Shown: positions 58,763 through 64,000 of the stretch, one piece after another
Numbering within the stretch: position 1 is the first letter of the stretch
How the letters are laid out: every line of letters begins with the position of its first letter
Assembly (NCBI GenBank): GCA_021018815.1
Contig: JAITYX010000008.1
Location: 3,656,001 to 3,720,000 of the forward strand
Direction: 5' to 3'
From: Talinum fruticosum
Lineage: Eukaryota > Streptophyta > Magnoliopsida > Caryophyllales > Talinaceae
Length of the DNA stretch: 64,000 nucleotides
The notes under the pieces: generated by a model
Seen by the model: only the letters and a program-made list of their open reading frames with translations
The model's database searches: none
Told to the model about the DNA's origin: nothing
Position numbers and translations under genes: made by a program

Positions 58763-60193
58763 TCAAGCATTATAAGATTTTAGTTCTTGAATCAATGACG
58801 TTAGGCTAGAATAGGATGAACCACCTTCTTGAACGGCCTTTCTGGCCATGTCTTTTAACTTGTTTGCTCTGTTTCTCATTTCTAAGGCCTCTTCTCCAAC
58901 CATCACTCTTCCAATGGCCTCCTTTATACTCTCCCATTTCACGGCACCATCGACCACCACGCCCCATTGTTTCGCCCCAACAGGTACACCAATCTTCAGA
59001 ATCTGGGTCACCAATTTCTCGTTGACATGCTGGTCACCGCCCACAGGCCAGGTCACCATGGGAATCCCGCATGATATTCCTTCTAGAGTCGAGTTCCACC
59101 CACAATGTGTCAAAAATGCTCCGATTGACTTGTGTTCCAAAATCAGTATTTGGGGCGCCCAACCCCTTATAATTAGGCCCCTTCCTTGTATCCTTTTCTC
59201 AAATCCATCAGACAACCACTCTTCATTTTCTCCTTCCTTTTTGGTTATTTTCCCCACCACCCATATGAAGTTGTGCTCCAAAGCTTCAAGGGCACTCACC
59301 ATCTCACCAAGTTGGGAGGTTGAGAACACAGACAAGCTCCCAAAACAAATATAAACAACCGAGTTGGGGTCTTTTGAATCGAGCCATTTCAGGCACTCAT
59401 GTCCATCGATCGATGGATCTTTCCCCCTTTGAAACTTGGCTTCACTATTTTCTCGGTTGCATAGTGAGACTGGACCTATATGCCATGCCTTCCTACCTAC
59501 GATATCCCTGTAATGATGAACATAGTCCGGTTCAAGCTCATAAAAGCTATTAACAATAACACCATAGCCCTTAGCCTCGGCGTCTAAGGCCCTCGAATTA
59601 ATCTCCACCATGTCTTCCGCAGCTTCTAAAGGAACTGCCGACCTACTCATTTTCAATTCATGAGGAAGGTCTGGGATGGTATATTCTTCATCCTCGGGCG
59701 AAAACAATTTGAGAAAGAAGCATTTCCAAAAGGCATGGATAAAACATTGTGTAAAGAAGCCATTCCCATGAAACACCAACCTTGGTATATTAAACTTAGC
59801 TGCGAGATGGGTGGCAAAGGCAAACAACATATCCGCAACTAGGCAATCAGGCTTGAGTCTCTCCAACACCTGCTCAACTGCCTCTTCAAGCATTTGACAC
59901 CCCAAGAGGAAGTCCGTCGTCTCCTTGGAGGTAATGCAATGCTCGAAACTCTCGATGCCCTCCGGATAGCCGGCCTCCTTGGAAGGAAAGGGAATGATTT
60001 CGACATCGATTGGTGGGTATCTAGGGTCTTTGTGGGGTTTGAGAAAAACCGGGGCGTTGAGAGGGGTGGTGACTATGGTGGTTTTGACATGGTGTGTAGC
60101 AAAGAGCTTTGCTATGTCTAAGATTGGGATCATATGGCCAGCCGCAAGGAATGGTAAGAACACCACGTGAAGGTTTTTAGGTTTGGAATCCAT
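58763..60193 (-). CDS. UDP-glycosyltransferase, UGT73-like (complete)
   Basis: An intronless 476-aa cytosolic family-1 glycosyltransferase that moves a sugar from a UDP-sugar to a small acceptor. The N-terminal acceptor domain has the catalytic His in AAGHMIP (H20). The C-terminal PSPG box runs 345-388 and is exactly 44 residues, from WAPQILILEHKS through [11 protein letters not shown] to GGDQ. Its last residue is Gln, usual for UDP-glucose use. FGSLSVFS and the Trp-Pro-Val stretch are typical of UGT73. In this group known acceptors include flavonoids, betanidin, triterpenes and xenobiotics; the acceptor cannot be read from sequence. Length and landmarks are those of an intact enzyme. The start (MDSKPKNLHVVFLPF) leads directly into the first beta strand. 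It is clustered with a second UGT (partial) and a relic. Confidence 0.94.
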   Translation of the reverse strand: MDSKPKNLHVVFLPFLAAGHMIPILDIAKLFATHHVKTTIVTTPLNAPVFLKPHKDPRYPPIDVEIIPFPSKEAGYPEGIESFEHCITSKETTDFLLGCQMLEEAVEQVLERLKPDCLVADMLFAFATHLAAKFNIPRLVFHGNGFFTQCFIHAFWKCFFLKLFSPEDEEYTIPDLPHELKMSRSAVPLEAAEDMVEINSRALDAEAKGYGVIVNSFYELEPDYVHHYRDIVGRKAWHIGPVSLCNRENSEAKFQRGKDPSIDGHECLKWLDSKDPNSVVYICFGSLSVFSTSQLGEMVSALEALEHNFIWVVGKITKKEGENEEWLSDGFEKRIQGRGLIIRGWAPQILILEHKSIGAFLTHCGWNSTLEGISCGIPMVTWPVGGDQHVNEKLVTQILKIGVPVGAKQWGVVVDGAVKWESIKEAIGRVMVGEEALEMRNRANKLKDMARKAVQEGGSSYSSLTSLIQELKSYNA

Positions 60194-61535
60194 TGGAGAT
60201 ACTCAACTCAAGGATGGCTAGAGTAGCTACTTTGAATAATTTCAATCGGTATATCAAGTTGTGAAGCATATATTTAAGTTTAATTTAAAGCCATTCATTT
60301 TATTTTTTTCATGGAGACGGCATAGTTTTAAAAAAATAAAAAATAGTGCTTTAATAATTGTTTTATTTTTGTTTGATACGGAAAGAGGAGAATATATTAG
60401 TCAACATTTAAAGTGGAGCAGTAGCCATCCAACCTCAGATTGAAAATGCAATCTGAAAGCGGCATAATTCGATAGAATAGCAGTATAAAAGAACATAAAA
60501 ATATGAGTATTTTTCATATTAATAAAAAAATATAACAAAATAATTAATAGTATTAACTAAAAATGATAAAGAGCAAAAAAGAGTGAAAAATTATATTAAT
60601 TTTCATTTTAAAAAAGTGAATCAATGATTTTATACAATGCAACAAAAAACAATTAATGATAATAGACGAAAAATCTGATAAATGGCAAAGGGGTACGGTG
60701 GGATCACGTGGTTCCATCCCTTGAAACGTGAACCATGTAAATCAGAATCGTGATTATTTTAGATTTTAGATAAAAATAATATCTTTTAATTTAAAATATG
60801 TATTATTTTAGTTAAGTTTTTCGTTTTATAATATGTATTATTAATAACGTATTAATAATTAGTTTACTAATTGTATTTTTATTAATGACTTTTTTTACTT
60901 CTTTCATTGATTTTCTTTATTTTTAATAAAATCTTAAGATAACTTAATTTTTATCACAAATTTTATAATAGATTTTATATTTTTTCATATTATCTCAACA
61001 TTAAAACGACAAGTATTTTACAAAAAAGGAGTAAAAAATTTCCCGTAGAGAAAATTAATTGAAACATTTTATAACACTTGAGTTCTACTTATTGTTTGAC
61101 GAGTAATGAACAAGAGCAATATTTTTAGTATGAATTCCATTTATTTTTGTTTATAAATTCAGTGATAGAGTTAGAGATTTAAAGTATGTGTGTTCCTCCA
61201 TTTATATGTGTATCTTTTGGGTCTTTATAAATTTTTGTATGAGTGTTCCAATGCTCAAAATTAAACCCAAATTAAAAATACTCATTAATAATTCATAAGC
61301 TATTTTCTGTAGCTAATAATATCTCGAGATACTGTTAAAATATAGATAGCTCCGCACCTAAATAAACCCTCACAGATGAAAAGGAGTTGATTGCAAGCAA
61401 CGGACAAAAGAGCAGTAAAGGCAAAGTGAAAAGAAAACAAAAGGAAACAAAGTCCATCACAAAGTGCAGCAAAACAAAGAAAGGAAGACAAGGCTCGATG
61501 AAAACCGGCCAGCCATACAAAATCTCATAACATAG
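60194..61535. other. Intergenic DNA upstream of UGT gene 1
   Basis: No gene. The proximal part is the UGT promoter region. 60,770-61,030 is the AT-rich block related (inverted) to 58,319-58,620. Minus-strand frames at 61,300-61,550 are hydrophobic low-complexity chance frames. Confidence 0.4.
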
Positions 61536-62182
61536 AGTGACCAAAAGCAAGGTTTAGTCCTAATGATAATGATAAGAATAACAATATAACAATAGCGAAT
61601 CTTTTAAAAACCCTATTCTCTTCTTTCCTCCCCTTCTCTGGAAAAAGCTACATCGTCTTTTTTTTTTTTTTTAGGGGCTGTCAATGACTTTTTGTCAATG
61701 ATAAGCCCCAATTTCTATTTTTTATGTTTTATTTAATATTTTCTTCACAAATAATTGTTCTCTCTTTATTTGTGAGAGTTTCTCCATACCCTTTTCGAAT
61801 AAGTGGTATTATCTTTCACTTTTGAAGCGATTCTATCGGGTTGTTTTTATAAGTTTATGGTTGTATGTGGTTGAATTGTTTATTGATTGTCGGATTGGTC
61901 TACAACGAGCAATAATTCTTCGACTACTGCAAAAAATAAATCTATTCAACGGGAAGACTATACAAGATTTGTGGATCTCCTCGTTAAAGGTCGTATGATA
62001 AAACAACAATCGAATGGAAGAGAAGCGTTCGAAGAGTTTCAATTATTTCTTTTAATAGAAAGATTTATTTTGTTATTTTAATTATGACTTTGTTTGAATT
62101 TAATTTTCATTGTAAATGTGGTATGAATTCAATTAATAAAATTTATCTATTATTCTAAATAAAAAAAAAGTGACCAAAAGCA
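61536..62182 (+). mobile_element. Non-LTR retroposed insertion (~619 bp) with 14-bp target duplication
   Basis: AGTGACCAAAAGCA occurs at 61,536-61,549 and again at 62,169-62,182. The enclosed ~619-bp segment ends in a 3' A-run (62,160-62,168) preceded by AATAAAATTTATC. A long target duplication next to a 3' A tail is the signature of LINE-type target-primed reverse transcription. The insert has no long frame (best 64 codons, 61,887-62,081) and I see no clear RNA-polymerase-III boxes. It could be a SINE, a truncated LINE or a processed retrocopy of an unknown transcript. Confidence 0.75.
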
Positions 62183-62239
62183 GCTTCCCTTTCTTGCCTT
62201 GCCCTCCACTCCATTCGTTGTATCCCAAAAGCAACTTGT

Positions 62240-62440
62240 CGGTATGGATTACATCAAGGGTCTAAGGCACACCTAGGCATGTAACATTATCTTTGACCAT
62301 GTAACATTACCTAGGGTGTCAAGGCTCAAGCCTCCATCACACACAATATCGTCACGATTGAGGAATATTGCTCCCAGCATTCGAACCCGGGGAGTGGATG
62401 GAGGATAGAGCCGATGGCCATCACGCCACTCGGCCTCCTC
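62240..62440 (-). mobile_element. tRNA-derived SINE-like element
   Basis: On the minus strand, GGCCGAGTGGCGTGATGGCC (about 62,416-62,435) is followed ~35 bases later by CCCGGGTTCGAATGCTGGG. The latter matches the pol III B box (GGTTCGANNC). The first stretch is A-box-like (TGGCGTGATGG) but has a mismatch at the usual A. Borders and target duplication were not resolved. It does not fold as an obvious functional tRNA. Confidence 0.45.
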
Positions 62441-63139
62441 GACGCTCTATATATTGAATTTACTTGAATTCATTATTAGATTTAAAAGATCATTTGTATA
62501 GAGCACACTCAAATTAAAATACCCTTTAAAGGAAAATCATCACCAAGTTTGGGAAAAGCAATTCCATCCTGTTTGATGGGATAAACCACTCATAAGATAT
62601 GTTAAATTTAATTTTGATTGATCATTAAGTATTGATAGTAATGCAACTGTAGGACTCATTATACGAGAAAAAAATTGAAAGTTGTTACAAGTAGGAACTT
62701 CCAATCTTAGTTTTACCTTTATATTGATGGTTGAAATTAATGCCTTAAAATTTAGGCAGAAGCACTAAAAGCAGGTAATTGAATATTATACATTGAAAGA
62801 TGATAACAAACTCATTATTGACGGGATAAAAAGAAAGTTTAAGTCATCATGATAAGTTGATTTCATCATCATATATCATCCTACTATGAGTGAGGTTACT
62901 ACTTTTAGTATCAAACACATTTTTAGTGAAGTTGGGAACATAAAACACTGGATTATGAACATAAGACAATTGATTAGTACGAACATGGCAATGAAAGTTG
63001 ATCACTATTATCAAATACTCCGTAATTTACATTGAAACACCCCCACCCCCAAAATAAACCAAAAAAAAGAAGGAAAAAAGAAAAAATATGTACGTAAAGA
63101 ACAAAGATTAGGGGCACCACAGGAACAAAACAAAGGAGC
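62441..63139. other. 3' flank of UGT gene 2
   Basis: No gene recognised. A C-run block (63,041-63,053) and A-rich runs (63,060-63,090) lie just before the UGT stop codon. Confidence 0.4.
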
Positions 63140-64000
63140 TCAAGAATGATCATGAGAGCGATGAGAACTCAAATCTTGCAACAAGGCAGTGAGATCAGAG
63201 TGAGATGAGCCACCTTCTTCGATAGCCTTCCATGCCATCTCCTTGAGTTTCTTCGCTCTGCTACGCATCTCTAGAGCCTCTTCTCCCACCATGAGTTGCC
63301 TCAATGCTGCCTCTATTTGTTCATGATTAATAAAACTACCTTCAACTATCATACTCCATTCCTTAGAACCAATGGGAATCCCAACCTTCAAAATCTCCGT
63401 CACCAACTTTTCGTTAAGAAATTGCTCAGCAAACACCGGCCAAGTGACCATAGGCACCCCAGCTGTTATACCCTCTAGAGTCGAGTTCCACCCACAATGA
63501 GTCACAAACCCTCCAATGGCTTCGTGATCTAAAATCAACACTTGGGGTGCCCATCCTCTTATGATTAGTCCCCTGTCTTTGGTCCTTTCCTCAAACCCTT
63601 TTGGCAACCAAGGTTGGTTGTCCTTCTCTTCCCCTCCATCCATGGGTTTCTTTACGACCCAAATGAATTGTTGCCCTGAAGCTTCTAGACCCTTTGCAAT
63701 CTCACGAAGTTGGGAGGATGAAAAACGACATAAGCTCCCAAAACAAGCATAAATCACCGAGTTGGGTTCCTTAGAATCGAGCCACTTTAGGCACTCGTGC
63801 TCATCGATTGAACATTTATTCCCTCTTTGAGACTTACTCTCAAAGTCCCTATTACATAGCGAAAGAGGACCTATCTGCCATGCGTTTTTTCTTGACACCT
63901 TCCTATAACAATCAGCATACTCTGGCTCAAGCTCATAGAAGCTATTAACAATGGTACCATAACTTTTATGGTCATATTGAAAACACGCGTTGACAAGCCT
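63140..64000 (-). CDS. UDP-glycosyltransferase, UGT73-like (partial; 5' end outside window)
   Basis: The frame is open from the stop codon (63,140) to the window edge (287 codons). An apparent start at 63,898 is an internal GTG. The frame continues upstream through [20 protein letters not shown], homologous to the same stretch of UGT gene 1. It contains the complete 44-residue PSPG box, from [12 protein letters not shown] through [11 protein letters not shown] to FAEQ, ending in Gln as expected for UDP-glucose. The N-terminal domain with the catalytic His lies off the window. It has the same orientation as UGT gene 1, about 2.9 kb away, indicating a tandem UGT73 cluster. The acceptor is unknown. 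Confidence 0.94.
   Translation of the reverse strand, partial: RLVNACFQYDHKSYGTIVNSFYELEPEYADCYRKVSRKNAWQIGPLSLCNRDFESKSQRGNKCSIDEHECLKWLDSKEPNSVIYACFGSLCRFSSSQLREIAKGLEASGQQFIWVVKKPMDGGEEKDNQPWLPKGFEERTKDRGLIIRGWAPQVLILDHEAIGGFVTHCGWNSTLEGITAGVPMVTWPVFAEQFLNEKLVTEILKVGIPIGSKEWSMIVEGSFINHEQIEAALRQLMVGEEALEMRSRAKKLKEMAWKAIEEGGSSHSDLTALLQDLSSHRSHDHS

Noticed and set aside
58848..59354. 168-codon plus-strand frame antisense to UGT gene 1
   Set aside because: Shadow of the conserved UGT coding strand; no promoter or domain.
62340..62440. Functional tRNA gene
   Set aside because: B-box similarity is good, but the A box is imperfect and no complete cloverleaf with an acceptor stem could be made by eye; SINE origin is a better fit.

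Overview
The window is nuclear DNA from a flowering plant, most likely a eudicot. Genes have GT-AG introns and TATA/CT-rich promoters, and intergenic DNA is AT-rich with MITE- and SINE-like insertions. The gene families present are L-type lectin receptor kinases, plant purple-acid-phosphatase-like enzymes, UGT73-type glycosyltransferases, a peroxisomal acyl-activating enzyme and secreted cysteine-rich peptides. The UGTs resemble the UGT73 group known from Caryophyllales among others, but I would not name a species from this sequence.

Layout. (1) 1-21,600: about 70 head-to-tail copies of a ~307-bp satellite, entering from beyond the left edge, with irregular higher-order structure. It decays at its right edge into a degenerate zone (to ~22,010). 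(2) 22,300-24,600: a GC-richer island with a minus-strand promoter-like signature, then an AT-rich direct duplication. (3) 24,613-31,253: a 14-exon acyl-activating enzyme gene (AAE17/18 type) ending in a PTS1-like tripeptide. (4) 31,699-36,361: a two-exon 8-cysteine secreted peptide gene, a doubtful Cys-rich ORF, and a second, unrelated Cys-rich secreted protein. (5) 36,896-37,493: a hAT-like MITE with an 8-bp target duplication. (6) 39,624-48,345: three tandem minus-strand lectin receptor kinases: one intact, one split by a single-base frameshift, one a truncated relic. (7) 48,524-50,894: a four-exon purple-acid-phosphatase-28/29-like gene. (8) 52,585-53,222: a plus-strand paralogue of the 8-Cys peptide gene, inverted relative to the first and sharing its promoter region. 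(9) 53,223-58,762: a gene-poor stretch with a Harbinger-like MITE, a possible Helitron end, a long ATT microsatellite and a scrambled UGT relic. (10) 58,763-64,000: one complete and one partial (cut by the window edge) UGT73-like gene on the minus strand, separated by a non-LTR retroposed insertion and a SINE-like element.

The genes do not form a single pathway. The lectin kinases, small cysteine-rich peptides and UGTs are tandem or dispersed duplicates of the kind typical of plant defence and specialised metabolism. The AAE and phosphatase genes are single-copy housekeeping-like genes between them.

One pattern matters for anyone using this annotation. Four otherwise well-preserved reading-frame breaks (two in the AAE gene, one in a lectin kinase, one in the phosphatase) each look like loss of one base in a short homopolymer. 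Uncorrected long-read assembly error is therefore a better first explanation than four independent gene deaths. The best candidate for something undescribed is the inverted pair of 8-cysteine peptide genes with a conserved, locally duplicated upstream module; next is the higher-order satellite array.
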